From assembly GCF_015706575.1 (NCBI RefSeq), contig NW_024037059.1, positions 35,288,129 to 35,352,128 of the forward strand: 64,000 nt of DNA, written 5' to 3'. The DNA comes from Patiria miniata. Its lineage: Eukaryota; Echinodermata; Asteroidea; Valvatida; Asterinidae. Below are positions 11,833 through 26,800 of this stretch, in pieces. The notes beneath the pieces were generated by a model. That model made no database searches. It was not told the DNA's origin and worked only from the letters and a program-made list of their open reading frames with translations. Position 1 is the stretch's first letter. The number at the start of each line of letters is the position of its first letter. The position numbers were made by a program, and so were the translations under genes.

Positions 11833-14800
11833 GGAGGCGGCCTCTAAAAAGGAAGCGGGTGGGGACGCTAAACATGTTTTTTTTTTACTTCGCCTTATGT
11901 GAAGCAGAGTCAGAGATGGATTTTGGCGGACTTGGTACTGTTCTAAGTAAAACAAAGTAGGGAGTTAGGGTTAATACAAGAATAAATTAATACAGAAATA
12001 AATAATGTAACACTTATCTTATTTCTATTGTATCTAGATTATGGACCTGAGGATATTTGTGGACACCGACTCGGACATCCGGCTTGCGCGACGGCTGCGT
12101 CGCGACATCTCGGAGCGAGGGCGCGACATCGAGGGCGTCCTGAAGCAGTACAACAAATTTGTGAAGCCTTCGTTTGAGCAGTTCATCGAGCCCGCGATTC
12201 AACACGCAGACATAGTTGTACCAAGGGGTAAAGTTTTGTCCACGTTTTAAAAAAAATTGAGCTGATATGAATGAGATATATGAATTATATTTGGACATAT
12301 TGTAATTTTTACTTAACTATTATTTTGTGGGATTGAATTCTTTGTGTTTATCATATTCTTCAGGGGCTGAAAATGATGTTGCGATGGAGTTAATCGTTCA
12401 GCACGTACACGATCAACTCGAAAAGGTAAACTAACATAAAAGAAACATTCACAAACAAGATGTATAAGTTTTACTATCATAATATGTTTAATACTTTATA
12501 ATATATACGTGTTATGAATATACATGTTATGAATGTATTTCGCATTTTGGGTGATCATATAAAGTCAGCATTTTGAATCACGTAGAACTACCCAAAAATA
12601 TTTCCAGTATGTCACAACAATCACATAACCTAAAATTATTAAATTTTGTCTTTCATTTTTTGTTTTACAGAGAGGCTTAATGTTCAGGTAAGTGTACAGT
12701 TCACATTTCTTAATTTTCATTTCTATTTAATAGATCTTTACTCATTGCCACCCTTTTTACTGTCCTGAATTTTTGTTATTTAAATTTAGTAACACTGCAA
12801 GAGAGGTTGACTCATGCATATATTTATGCAACAAATGCACGCACCTCAAAAGTTGCTGCAACAAAGACCAACTACAGTCGACTCCCGTTATAACGAGCTC
12901 GGTCATAACGATAACCCGGATGTAACAAGCACAATCTCCCAGTCCCGATCAATTTGTGTACATTACTATGGGGAAATATTTGGTTATTACGTGCACGGAC
13001 ATAACGAGACTTCGGCTATTACGACGATTTTGGCTGACCCAATGCGAGGAAAAGCATTGTTCTCAACCCATTTACAACGACATCTTTTCAAAACTACGGG
13101 CATTGCAGCTTGTCAACGACAGACCTTTTGTCCCGAAACGGGTATCATGCGCCCGTCTTCCAATTCAAGCAACACACTTAAGCTTCACTCATCAATGTAC
13201 CTTTGTAAAGACTTCAACCCAACGTTATTTCATCTCGCCGATCTTTATAAATAAATTCAATGGGACTGTGATAATCGGCGCAGTGGACCGCTGGTCTAGT
13301 CGCTAATCCCCCGCTGCGGTTTCCCTTAGCGTGACCAGGTTTGAAGTTTGCTTACGACTGCGGTACCACGTTTCTATATTATTACAAACTAACAATAGGG
13401 GGCGCTCAGGAGTTAAGTGTTAACATTGTTAGGAATAGCCTTTAGTTACAGTACTACCGCCCGAACATCGGATGCGTAATTGCTCCCTATTGTTGGCTTG
13501 TGGCTATAAAAAAAATACAGAGTAAAGAACACAGCATCACAAAACAAACGGCTCTTTTCAGAGCCACCACAACTTCCAAAAAGAGATAATTCAGTCTGTC
13601 TTCAAAAAATAAAGTTTAAAACATACCATGGTTCCCACCCCCAAAAAAGAATCCGAAGAATAAAAAAATAAAAATCTTAAACAAATTAAGAACCCCTCCG
13701 GCCCTGCCGAAAAAAACAATCCCAATGAAAACAGGTTTCCAAGATCTTCAAACGCCCCACCATATATACATTGTCCAAATTTTAATCCAAAATTATTACT
13801 TTTGTTTATTTATTATTATCTTAAAAGAATCCCTCCCGACAAACAATAATCACCAATTGCTGCGAAATTACACATGGAGACACTTAAACCCGGAAGTAAT
13901 ATTAGCGCCCTCTCTTGCCCGATTCCAGCAAATGCAAAACGAAAGCAAAGTGTCACTTGGCACGAATGTGCGCTATAGTTAACCGAAATAATGACAGTTT
14001 CAAAGAATCCCTTCAGAAACAATAATACCCAACTGTTCCAAAAAGTCAACAACCAAAAGGCATCTAAGGATCAGGAGTCATTAAAACCCGGAAGTAATGC
14101 ATGTATTGGCGCCCTCTCTTGCCCGATTCCAGCAAATGCAAAATGAAAGCAAAATGTCACTCGGCACGATTTGTGCGAGTGACCTACTTGCCTGATTCTT
14201 CGCAGCGATGATGCCTTTTCCTCCGGATTCAGGTCCTCAAATATTGAACAATGTTCCCTTAAAGGTATTTTATTTATTTCATTTATTCATCACCATCAGT
14301 TAAATATTAAATATACATTAATAACAGACGTACATACCAACAAATGACCATCTTTTCATGTCTTCGGACGTGCGTTACACGATTAAAACACGCACGCACA
14401 TGTACCGTACCTTGTGCACAACGAATGGGGAAAACTGCGCTCCGGTTTTAGCGAGGTTCCGGCTATAACGACAGTTTTGTGAAAGTCCATCGGACCTCGT
14501 TATAACGGGAGCCGACTGTATATTCCTTTAAATTACCTTGTCATAAAATACTGACAGGACAAAAAAGAAATTCTCGGTAGTTCCTTTTCTTGAAGTTTCT
14601 TGACGATAAATATTTTCTGAACTTTTTTTTCAGATCCAAGCTACTTATGGCCCATCACAACCAACCCTTGCCAGATACTCTCACCGTGGTGGAGAATACC
14701 ATACAAGTCCAGGGACTGCATACATTCATCAGGTAATGGACTCCCTTCATGCACAATAGAGGGCGGTATGCCACCACTCACGTGAGCTCCGGTGGGTGCG

Positions 14801-17800
14801 CGTACTGGTCGCGTGCATATGGCGCGAAGCATGCAAGACTAACGCACTTCCAGTGAGTGCAATAATTAACAATTGTTGACTGCTGTGATATGGGATATGA
14901 CATATTTAACACCAGAGGGGTGCAAAGCACTTGAGGCGAATCTGAGGGTGCTATGTGCCCCTAGGGGGTTAAAAACGGCATATCCCATATCACAGCAGTC
15001 AACAATTGTTTTGTCATATCGTGCCAATAACTCGAAGAGATAATTGGATGTAACTTACTGTGTGAGAAATAAATTAAACCACTGCGATGTAACCTTTGAT
15101 AACTGAAGGATTGCAAGTTGTGGTTCACACTCACCTCGCACATATACAAACGTGCAACTTTTTTCTCAGTACCACTTGTCATTAGTTGCACAATTTGGTA
15201 CACATTATCACTGTTTTGGGTCTAACAAAGTGTATGGCTGGATTGCTAAGGAATTTCTGTACTGATTAGTCGTAGTTTGAGCAAGAGTTGCCCAGTAGTT
15301 TTTTGAGTTGGACAAAAAAGTATTAAGGGGAAACTTTCTTTTTTTTGTTTGAGTGTATATTACATGTGCATTAGTCTGGTGCCGCTTGTTTCGTGTACTT
15401 TCAAGATACGTGTTCAGGCAATAAGTCAAGTCTCCATGCTAACAGCGCAAGTGGATTTTTCATTTCTATCCCATTGCCACTACACCTTTTTAGATATTCT
15501 GAATCTATTGAGTAGAATTTTGTGCACTCTGGAACCATCTTTACTAGGCTTGTCTTGTCTTGTTTTCTCAACAGGAACAAAAACACGTGTCGAGACGAGT
15601 TTATATTCTACTCCCAACGCCTCACACGAATCCTCATAGAAAGTGCATTGGCGCTTCTGCCATTCGAGGTATTCAACATTTACTGTATTACTACTTTAAA
15701 ATATATAATACAAATTGTCATAAAACTATACATTGCTTATTTAATTCAAGAGTAACCATGTTGAATATTACTTCTTTTGAAATCGGTTAAAGGGAATGTA
15801 CATCATTGGCTTAAAGCTGTAATTTTCAGAAATGAACTATTTGAGGGGTTAGTATAATAGATCAAATATTGTTACACTGACATGTTTGAAGTTTTGTGTT
15901 CGAAAATGCTGGAAAAACCAAGAAAAACGAAAATGTTCAAGTAGTCTGGTTCCTTGACTCCACTAAAGATAAAATGGATCAATTTATAGATGCCGGAAAA
16001 TTGTGAGGTAAGGGAACCAGTCTAGCTGTCCTGCACCCGTTCATGAACATGTAACCAATAGCAAACAAAATTTGGACCGAAAAAAAGTGTAAAGTTGGAG
16101 CAGTAGTTGAAAAAAAAGTTAGGTTTTTCCAACGGTGGTCGGCCGACCACCGTTGGAAATGTATACAAAAATACCATTTTCTTGAAAATGACTTCACACC
16201 AGGTGCCATAATTTTACAGGATGCCTTAGACTGTCATTTACCAACATCCTAGTAAGGTATTTCGTAAAAACTTGGTAGTTTTATTCTTCGATGTTTGCAA
16301 ATGTTGTATATTCCCTTTAAACCAATTTGATAGAAATATTCTTAAAGAGTAGATTCGTTTTCCTTCAAATTTCCATGTTGTTCAGGACTGTGAGGTAAAC
16401 ACGCCACAGAACACATCCTACAAAGGCAGGAAATTCACTGGCAGGGTAAGAACAGACCTACCAAAAAAAATAATTAACATTTTAATCTTTTTTATTATGT
16501 AAAGCTGACTCATATTGCTTAAACAATCTAGCCATTAACATTAACTTTTCAGATTCTCACATAATTTAGATATTTTCATTGTTACTTTCAGGATAGGTTG
16601 ACATAGCATTGCATTTTTGCCAAGTGTTATTTTTTGTGTTCTTGTCAAAAATCAATGGTTTTTAACAGAATGAGGCAAATTTAATTTTGCCGCCTTTGTG
16701 TTTATGTAACAAAGAAATGTGATAAATAAAAATATTTTGTTTCATTATAAAAAAGCATCTTGATTTAAAGATTATAAAGTAAAAGAATTCTTAAAAATCT
16801 TCTTTATTATATTTACTAGAATTTTCGGGTAGAAAATTAATGCTTTTACATGTATGCCAGTCAAGCTTTTAGACAATGGAACATGTAGGAATTTCTGGAT
16901 ATTTTTTGGACGCCCAGTTATATTTATGCAAATGATTGTTAAAGCATCAACTTTCCGCAACTTTGACATTGCAGTTGTTTAAAACTTAAATGGGAATATT
17001 GACAACCAATTTGAGCCCTAATCCCTGGCCCATTTGGCTAGGATGCATCCTCAGTCCTCAAAAATCATCTGTCATTTCTTGAATATCGTTCGGTGGAGGG
17101 GTGACCACTGCCTCAATCCTTCAAAATCCTCCAACAATCACTGTTTTGATACGTTGAGGCAGTGCCAATGATATCCAGAAGCAGTGCAGATGATACCCAG
17201 TATAATCTAGGACTAACTTTGTGCATCGCTAAGCATAAGCAATGCCAGGTACAGCTTAAGACAGTGACACAGCGCATCCTCCAAAATCAACCGGCTCTTA
17301 ACAGGCATACGGCCTCAATCTTCCAAAACTCTAAAAAAAAAAACAACGCATGTTTGTGTTTGGAGGATTGAACAGGGTTATGGTTAAGTGCTGACTGCCA
17401 TATATTCCCAGTGGCGTAAATCTGTGCCGGCGAGTGGGGGGGATGGGGGATGACCAAAATCAAAAAATTGCCCCGACCGTGGAAATTCGAAAAGCGGGGA
17501 AGGAGGGGGGGGGGGGGGGTTGGACACCACATTACACTAGGGGGCGCTCTTCAGGATATAGATGTATAGCAACATGTATACTGGCGCTTACATCAAAACA
17601 GCGCATTTTAAAAGCTTTTGTACTTCGTTTGTCCACTTCTCAGTGCTATTGAATACATTTTGGTTGCTGGGATGTTCGAAAAATACCTCACAATCGGCAT
17701 TTTTTTCCTCATCACGAAAAAGTGTTGGGGGGGGGGGGGTGATTCAATAACCCATCCCCCCCAGGTCAAAGAAGGAGGGGGTTTATATCCCCTCCCCCCC

Positions 17801-20800
17801 CCCCCCTCCCCGGGATTTATGCCCCTGTATATTCCTAAGGGCAAGGTTACTGATAACTCAATTTCATTACCAACTGAACTGACCGCTCTGTTTCTTTAAC
17901 TTTCAGTCGGAAGATGGTCGTTCAAAGGTCAGTTTTTGACGTGCTAAGAACATGCTCCACTCCTTAGCTCTAGTTTATAGGGGTGTGCCGAATTTACCGA
18001 ATATTCGAATAGCCTTTTTCAGATTTGAGTATTCGGAGAAAAATGTCCATGCTATTTTTAATCACATAAGTTGCATGGTTTTATTGTTTGTTGAATGCTA
18101 CATTTTGGGCCGACTGTTACTTTACACGCATGACTTGAGAGCTTTTGTGAGGAACATAAGCTCTCATTGCATCTTCAAAATGATTCCAACATCAGCTAGT
18201 AAGCTTCCTCGAAAAAAAAATACATCAAAGCACACAAGATGTTCTCAATATTTTAACCCTCCTTTTGTTTGATCAGTCACATACAGTCAAAAATTCAATC
18301 CTGTTCCCCTACCACGCCTTTTAGTTTACAGAGGCTAGTCACCAACAGTCAGATCATATTATTTTGTAGGCACTGTGACTAGTCAAATTCCATCAACAGA
18401 CAAAAGCAGGTGACTGGTAGGCACAGCTGGCTTATCAGTCGCTTACACTCAAAGCATAGCTATATCAGGTTTCATAACAATCACAGCCAGTCAATATTGC
18501 TTTACTGGTATGCAGGCAGGGAGCACTCAACTGTTAAAAACAGTCACTCAGTTCGGGCAATTCACGATGCAGTGCGCCACTAAGAGTGTGCCATGGAGAG
18601 CCCATTTTTCAAATTTACGGTCCACTAAACATGGCCCATTTGAATGAGTGTCAGTAGACAACTTGAGCAAATTTCTTATAGATTGGGCATAGCATTCTGC
18701 TGCCTTGCAAAAAAACACCATATTGATAAAAAGAAAAGAACAGGGCAAACAGATACTTGAATCATACGCTTGCGAAACTACTGACCGGAAAAACCAACAA
18801 TTTCAAATGTCCCGCGCTGCGAATTTGTCAACCATCTCCAACAATACACTGGGAAAAACGAACTCTCCATGGCAAACTCTTGGTGGCGCACTGCATTGTG
18901 AATCGCCCGAATTGATTTTTGACTGCTGGGCTGGCCTTGTTGAAATTGCCAGCCAGAGAGGGAGGGTTGTATTGCTTGGAGTAATTGTAGAATACCCCGC
19001 CACTCGGAAATACACCCCTATTAATCTCTGGCTACGCGGTTGGAATTACTGGAAAAGAAACAATTCAAGTCCATTGCCAGCTACACGGATACTGAGTGGG
19101 GGTCCCTTTGAGAACGAAGCAACACCAAAGAAATGGGGGTTGCTGAAAAAATTCCAAGTCCAAACCAACTATTTTGTTGCCGGCTACGCGGCTACGGAGT
19201 GGGAGTCCCCTTGATAATGCTTGAGAACGAAGCAACACAAAAGGAATGGGAGTTGCTGAAAAAATTGTAAGTCCAAACCAACTACCCTGTTGCGAGCTAT
19301 GCGGATACCAAGTGGGAGTGCAGTGGAGCATGACGTGTAATGTGTAGGCCTAGTGCTGAGAAGTTTTATTTTTATAGGGCAATCAACCGTGACTCCGTAG
19401 CCGGCTACGAGGTGCATAGATCGAGTGGCGGGGTATTCTGCAATTGTGCCAATAGCTCATTGTCAATTTTCGACAGGCACACGCAAATCCCGATCGACAG
19501 CCCGTTTAATTTCCGACAGGCGCATTCAGTTTAGGCTGGCGTATGGCGCATGTTAGTCTTGGCCCAAAACGCTAGTGATCGATAGTTGACGCGTGCCTCT
19601 ATAAAAGGCATGATTAGACTAGCGCGCCTGCTCGCACTAACGACTTAAGAATCCTATAGTAGCCATTTCACTTTTTCTTTATTTTCTCCCTCTATAGGTA
19701 TTCCCAGGGAACCAACCAGCGATCGCGAAATGGTTTATAGTCAGTTGCGCGCGCAATGTGGGGGGGGGGGGGGGAGAGAGTTCATTTTCTTTGCGTAAAT
19801 GGTTGTAAACATACATGCTGTGTGATCAAGCATCGTTAATTAGATGAAGCCCCGCGTGCGCGACTACCGGTATCAAATGGGAAGCCACCGTTTTGTTCGA
19901 CTGTATTTATAAAAAAAAAAATTGCACCAACGGTCTTATTTACATAAAACAGCCAAGCCCCCCATTGCTGCAAGATTCCCAAGATGTTAGTGCGAGAAAG
20001 TAAAAAAAAGCAATTACGCAAGGGCGCTCTCAACAACGCAACCATCGCTATCAATCACTGAAGTTTTGGGCCAAGACTAGGCTCATGTTAAATTGGAAAG
20101 GCATGTTGCGAATATTCGAATATTTGATCGAATCCGCATTTGAATAATTGAATATGAAATTATTTGGAAATGCACACCACTAGTTCTAGTTGCTGAACTC
20201 ATGATTTCGGTTGCACTTATGTTAAATTGTTGAAATTATAATAAAAATAGTATCGAAACGTGATTTCTTTTTACTTTATTTGAGGCATGGCATTTCTGTG
20301 ATGTGTCATAGGACATCAAACGTTTCGTTTGTTATGTAAAATCACTCATTTGAAAAGTGTGAGCTTGCCCCAAATTCCACGCATAGATTCCACGCATAGA
20401 TTCCAGAGTGTTCTAAATTGCATTTTGAATGGACCTTATGCGAAGGCGGAGTTAGAGGGCAATGGTTTTGTATCAATTGGATAGCCATGAGTGAACATTT
20501 TGTACATCCATTGTTACTGAATTAAAATAACCAAACGACACCCTCTGAGATACCGGCAATGCATAAGGTCTATTGATGTAGAATAAATGTTACTGTTTTG
20601 CATCATTATAAGAGTTAACTAAGGCCAAAAAAAAAGTCTCCGGTTTCTGGTATGGAGCTTGCGCGCAAAGTGGTGCGGCGATGCAGCTTTTTTTTTTTTT
20701 TACTTTTTTTCCTTCAAATGTCGGCTGATGACTGCAAATGGTGCCTGACTAAATTTAGTGCAAAATGTATTGGAGCCCAGAGAGGCCACATAAAGCTTAT

Positions 20801-23800
20801 ACTCGATCATAACCCCATCTAAAAACACATTAAAATCGTGCAGCAGCAGGATTCCAGTCAAACCAGTGAGTTTGGTGGTTTTGAGACATCATCCTACATT
20901 GAAAAAAAACCTTTTTCATTTTGCCGACGCGCATGGCTACGGCGACGCGCGCGCATACCAGAAACCGGAGACTTTTTTTTTTGGCCTAAAGTACCGCATA
21001 ACATACTACTCAAATGGTGGCATTGGTGGCGTTGTGTGTTAAGCACTCGCCTCTCACCGCTCTGGCCTGGGTTTGAGTCCTGGCTCGGGTCTTATGTGAG
21101 TAGAGTTGTTGATTCTCTCCTGTGCCGTGCGGGTTCTCCGGTTTTCCTTCCTCCGCAAAAATCAACACGCTCAATTTCTGGCTGTGCTCCGTGGTCAGAC
21201 ATGGTTATATTGCGGCTGCCTAAGACGCCTTTACATGCCTTTGGCTTGACCACGTTGAAGCTGCGTGCATCCTTCTGAATTTAGTTTCTGCTGCCAGTGA
21301 GGACAATTAGTCCCCCAAATTTACCGTATTTTATTGATTTATTACTGTTATCATAATATACTGTTTGCTGTTCACTACCGGTATATTAGCTGCTCGATTT
21401 GATATTTTCCCAATTTGTTCCTACTCTGGGTTTTGATAGTCCTTAAAGTTGCACAGTTTATGTCCAACTTTCTTGTATTGCACATATCACGTGGGTTCTA
21501 TTAGTAAAAGATTAAAACAGCCACCACCTTTTTAGTAGCACTTTGCAATGCAATTCTTGTTGAATATGTGCACCGTCTTTTACAGCACAACTTCTCAAAA
21601 CCAAGAATACTTAATCTAAGTTTAAGAGTAAAATCTCACATTTGAAAACATGAGTTAGAGGGTACGGGCTCCATGTACAAGTTATCCCTCAATGGTAAGA
21701 AAGGGAGAGTAGGGGAGACCACTGGGTGAGACATTCAAACGCATTGCGCATGACGCCTGACGCTCACGCGAAGACGCTATGGCTTTGTGCACATTCGTAA
21801 TAGAATTAGTTGTGCGTTCTTCGCGCTATGCTTGCGTGAACCAGTAAGCGCACATGGTGTGTCCTGTCCACTGGGCACTTGATAGTGGTTAAAAAGCGCC
21901 CTCTCTTGTTCCAGCACAGAGCTCGTACTGTTTTGCAGAAGTGTGACTAAATTTTTTTTTTTTTTAAATGTTCCTATTGGTTTTCTCAGACATTAATTGA
22001 CTCCATACCCTGTTTCAATGGATTTGACAGTCTGCACATTCATAGTTGATATACTGTGCTTTTGCTATGGTCGTGAACATCATGTACAGGGTTCCCAGCA
22101 CTTTATGAAAACAAAATTCCCTAGTGTTTTCCCTGATATTTCCCTGAGAAATTTACAAAATTCCAGAGAAAAAAATATTTTCACATTAAGTACGAGGTTT
22201 CTAGGAAGTCAAATTGGTGTTTGCAGCAAAGCAACTAAGATGCTGAAAGTACACTTGTAGCTACAATATAGCCAATTAGTCAATAGCCACAGCTTGGACA
22301 CATGACACATGACATGCATACTGGTTGTCCCACAAAAACACTAACAGTCAAATCGGGCATGTTTTCAGAAAAGTGGGGGTAGTATTCAAAATCGTATTGC
22401 TGAGTAGAATAATTGACCATCCAAATGCTTTCTAGTTGTTTTCATTAGGGTGTTTTGTTCAAAAGATACAGCAATCACAATATGGGACTTGAATAACCAC
22501 TTGGGCCACTTTTTTATTTATTAAGTTTACAGATCGAAGCCGGTAGAATAAGTCACACGTTACTCTTGAACAAAGGAAATAAATCGTTTGTGTGTTTCTC
22601 TATAACTGCGCGTTCTCACTTTCAAGGAAAGTGGCCCAAGATGATTTTCAACCCCTGAGTTTGATGAAGCATAGCATTTTTTCCAATGCATCTATTAAAA
22701 TGAAATAAAGTGTATATGGTAGATATCTGACTGTAACAGGTAAAATATTCCAAAACCGACCTGCAATATACCTTTAATAATTGGTTTTCAACTGTTAGGT
22801 TTTGTGGGACAACCTGTACACCAAACCAGCAAAAAACTGTCACTTCTCGGTCTACATGTATGTGCAATTCACGGAGTCTTGCCTGATTGCTTTGTGTTTT
22901 TCCCAAAATCCCTGAGTTTTCCCTGGCTGAAAAAAAATGGAAACTCATTTTAAAGGTTGTCCCTGATTTCCAGAGTGGCTAGGAATAATTTTGAAATTTT
23001 TATAAGAGTTTTCTGATCAGTGTGTTACCAATAACCATGTTTTTGAACCAAATTTTACCAACATTTTTTTTAAATACATGTATGTTGAACTTGCTGTTTA
23101 TAGTTTAACAGAAATTCTTCATTAAGGGTTTTTGTTAATAAGTGTTGTGTGTTTGAATGAAAAAATCTTATCATGAAATTCTTTTGTAGCATTATCTGCT
23201 GTTATCTTGATTTGCTGTGCATGTAAATTAGAAAGTTCGTTATATTTACGTTTGAAAGTGGCACTTCAAATTGAAAGATTTATTTTTAATCATTTAACAG
23301 TATTTCTGATGTTGTAATGTGGTAGCTTAAAAAAAAACTTACTTTCTTTGCAAATATTTTTCAGAGGCTTAATTCTTCAACCATGTGAATCATTTCATGG
23401 ATTTAAATCTTGGGCATTTTTACCAGAAGCTTTTGGTAAAAATTGTTTTTGCTGTTTACTAGTCTTGAGCTTGGTTTGCTGTGTTAGAAATATTTGCATT
23501 GTCAGTCTCAATTATGAGCACCTTTTTCCCCCGAATATTTTGTTCCTTCTAATGAGGCCAAGGAACAAAAAACTGTTACCTATTACATTGGAAATGCTTT
23601 TTTTTTCTCTAAATTTTTAAAGACGGGGAAAAAAGGGTGGGATGATGGTCAATTAATTTTAATTAATTAGAACAACAAATTTGCATGCATTTTAAAATTA
23701 TATTTTATTATTATTATTATATATTTATTTATTTCGTCAACATCCAACAGCGCAAGCTCCAGAACAGGATTGATAAGATTTGGTAGAAGATGTGGAAGGA

Positions 23801-26800
23801 AATTACAGATTTAGTGGTGGGAGGAAAACCCCAGAATGATATTCTAGGGTAACCCACAGAATCCGGCAGGGACTGAAAACCCAATCCATATATTGGCCCA
23901 GGCGGGATTCGAACCCGGGTCACAGCGGTGGAATGCGAGGAAAGTACCACTACGAATCAACTGTTCATTCTGCATTTACTGCACTGTTTATATGCTTTGC
24001 CGCACTCTTCATAAGCTTCGTTGCACGGCGCAGCAAGACCGCACTGCCGACCAACTTACACAAAATGAAATCAAAACTATGCAGGATGATGTCCACAAAA
24101 ACTGGGGGAGGGCGACACCATAAGTTTGTGTGTGTGTTTTTTTTTTTCTTTAATCAAAAGATTTAAGTTCTGCATGATTTTTTTGGGGGTTGGGTATTAG
24201 GAAACACATTTTTTTTCTCGGCCTGATAGATCACGATACTTACTTTCTCGTTTGGCGTACTGCCCCAAACATTGAAATTCCTCATTTTTACCTGCCGGCC
24301 AACAAATACTAACTGATGCTAATTATTGATTTTATAGTGATTTTTGTTTATTTTTGTTTCAGCTTTGCGGTGTGTCCATTTTAAGGGCTGGTGAAGTGAT
24401 GGAGCCCGCCCTCTGTGAGGTTTGCAAAGACATTCGCCTCGGCAAAATCCTCATCCAGACAAATCTCGATACTGATGAACCGGAGGTAAATATTTATGGC
24501 AAACGTGTGCTTCCGGATCTGCAAAAAATAGGTCTTACATGTTTTTTTCCCACTCCAAAATGACCTCTACAATCTTAAGCAGCCCCCATTTTAGGATAAT
24601 GAGCCTAGTTTTTGTAATTTTGACCAATATGTTGGGATTTTCTTATCTGGTTTTGCAGTTTGTGCCTCGCGAACCAACATGGTTTTGTGTATTCAACATT
24701 ATTGCCGTCTTCGTTTTACCACATATTTCCCTCTTTTGACACAACATTTCTGTTGGTTTTCAACATCGCCAGCTGTTTAAGTGAGTCCAAAAACAAACTG
24801 GCTTTTCGTAATTCTCTTATGGAGTCTGTGCACGAACAGTATAGATCGCACTTTGTGACCACTTTCGAGAGCTCTGGTATGTGGAACACAATGCGTCTCT
24901 GTGTGTGCACATATGTTTACGTTACATACCTTGTGTGGACATTCCTTTGTTTTCGTGTAGTTAAGAAAAACCTGTGAAAAAAACTCATTTTTCTCACACT
25001 CTGAAAACTCTTTCAACCCAAATTTATGACTATGATTCCCTTGAGTGTTTCTCTACATTTTGCGACGGAAAAACCTAACTCAAAAATGCCTCTAAATCTG
25101 TTTTCCAGAGAGGGGGAAACCTTGTGTGGACGTGTCTGAACACTGGTTTATGTGGATATCTTTTGTTTGGAAGTCCTCACTGTGAATGTAATGCAAGGGC
25201 GGATCCAGGGGGGGGGGGGGCCATGGCCCCCCCCAAAAACGAAACCAATTTTTTTTTTTTTTTTTAATGTGACATCGCAAAAAAGGCAGGCAATGAGTAC
25301 ACCACCATCTTTTCCTCAAAAAAAACATTGGTTAAAGTGGTCAGAAATTGCCTCAGATCGCACCACATAGCATCTAGAATCCAAAAAATTTTCGGGGCCC
25401 TTAAGCGGGCCCCGAACCCCACGCCGTAATTTTTGGCCCCCCCAAAAATTGTGTTCTGGATCCGCCCTTGATGTAATGCTTGTACTCTATTTTGTGCACA
25501 AAGTACACAGTCTTGCAAGTGTGCACAAAATTGTTCTTGTTCGCATAGCTGCTAGGCAACAGCGGCCTTTTTACAGTTAAGGAGTCACTTGTGCACTTGT
25601 GCCACGTGGAGACACAAATTTCACAAATTGAATGACAATCTTTTATACACAGCTTCACTACTTGCGGCTTCCCAAGGACATCGAGAAAGATCATGTGATC
25701 TTGATGGACGCTACCGTGGCAACAGGAGCGGCGGCCATGATGGCTATTAGGGTCTTACTGGATCACGATGTACCTCAGGAAAACATCATGCTGCTGTCGC
25801 TACTTATGGCAGAGTCAGGTTTGTTTGCTTATACAGTCGACTCCAGTTCGTACAAAATCGAAATACCGGTTTTAACGAACATATATCTTCGGTCCCGGCA
25901 AAGTTGTGCACATTTCTATGGGGAGCAATTTGCTGAAGACAAACTTGAAAAGTACGAAGTTTCTGTTATGACAAGATTTTGTCTACCCTGTTGCATTTGA
26001 AAGCAAATATACAATACCTTATTCACAAAGTAGCCATTTTTGTCTTGTTCCCTGAATGTATTTCATAAATTGTTAACTTGAATGGGATAGCACCAGACTA
26101 TTTGTGCAGCCTTATTTTACTTTATTTTTTTTTTAAATCTGACTTAAAACATCAGGGAATGTTTAATTATAAATTTTAAATTATTCAGTTTTAAGCAGAC
26201 TTGAATTATTTAGTAATGTACTTTTTTTTCATTTCTCTTTGCAAATTCCAAAATTGAAGATTTGACCTCACTTTCAATTCAACATGGCTGACTCGTGAAT
26301 AAGGCCCATTAGAAGTTGTTACTGCGGTGGTACCGCGCCCACACGTATGCTGCATGCATTTTTAAAGCTATAGTCCATCATTTGTAATTAGTGCATTTTG
26401 TTCGTTTGAAGCAACAAAAGTGTTCAAAATCTAATGAAGGATACTGAACAACTAACCTGATGAAGTTTCAGCTAAGCTTCAGCTGTACATTCCAAGAAAA
26501 GCAGCATTTTTAAGATCTCAATTTCAAATCAAAAGTTACTGAATCATGTTTTGAATTGTTTTGAATTGCAGCTATACGCGGCGTCGCGCACTGATCCGAG
26601 GAATTATAACAACCGCGTGCGCGTGTGCGTCGTTCCAATACTTGTGCGCGCTGCGCTGAATAACAAAACGAACTACTAATTTAAATTTTCCTACGGTGCT
26701 TCTTAAGAATCACCGTTGGAAATGCCTTCTTTCGTTGATTACGTCAAAATTACAGCTTCCCAGAAAGAATAATTTCACAGGGAGTTTAGTTCCCTTTCTA

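Noticed and set aside
12814..13306. A possible transposase in the Tigger/pogo-like element
   Set aside because: The two overlapping frames of 116-146 codons have no DDE or helix-turn-helix resemblance, and they start at or before the element's end.
18705..19214. A 169-codon open frame in the hAT-like element
   Set aside because: It crosses internal inverted repeats and tandem units and has no recognisable domain.
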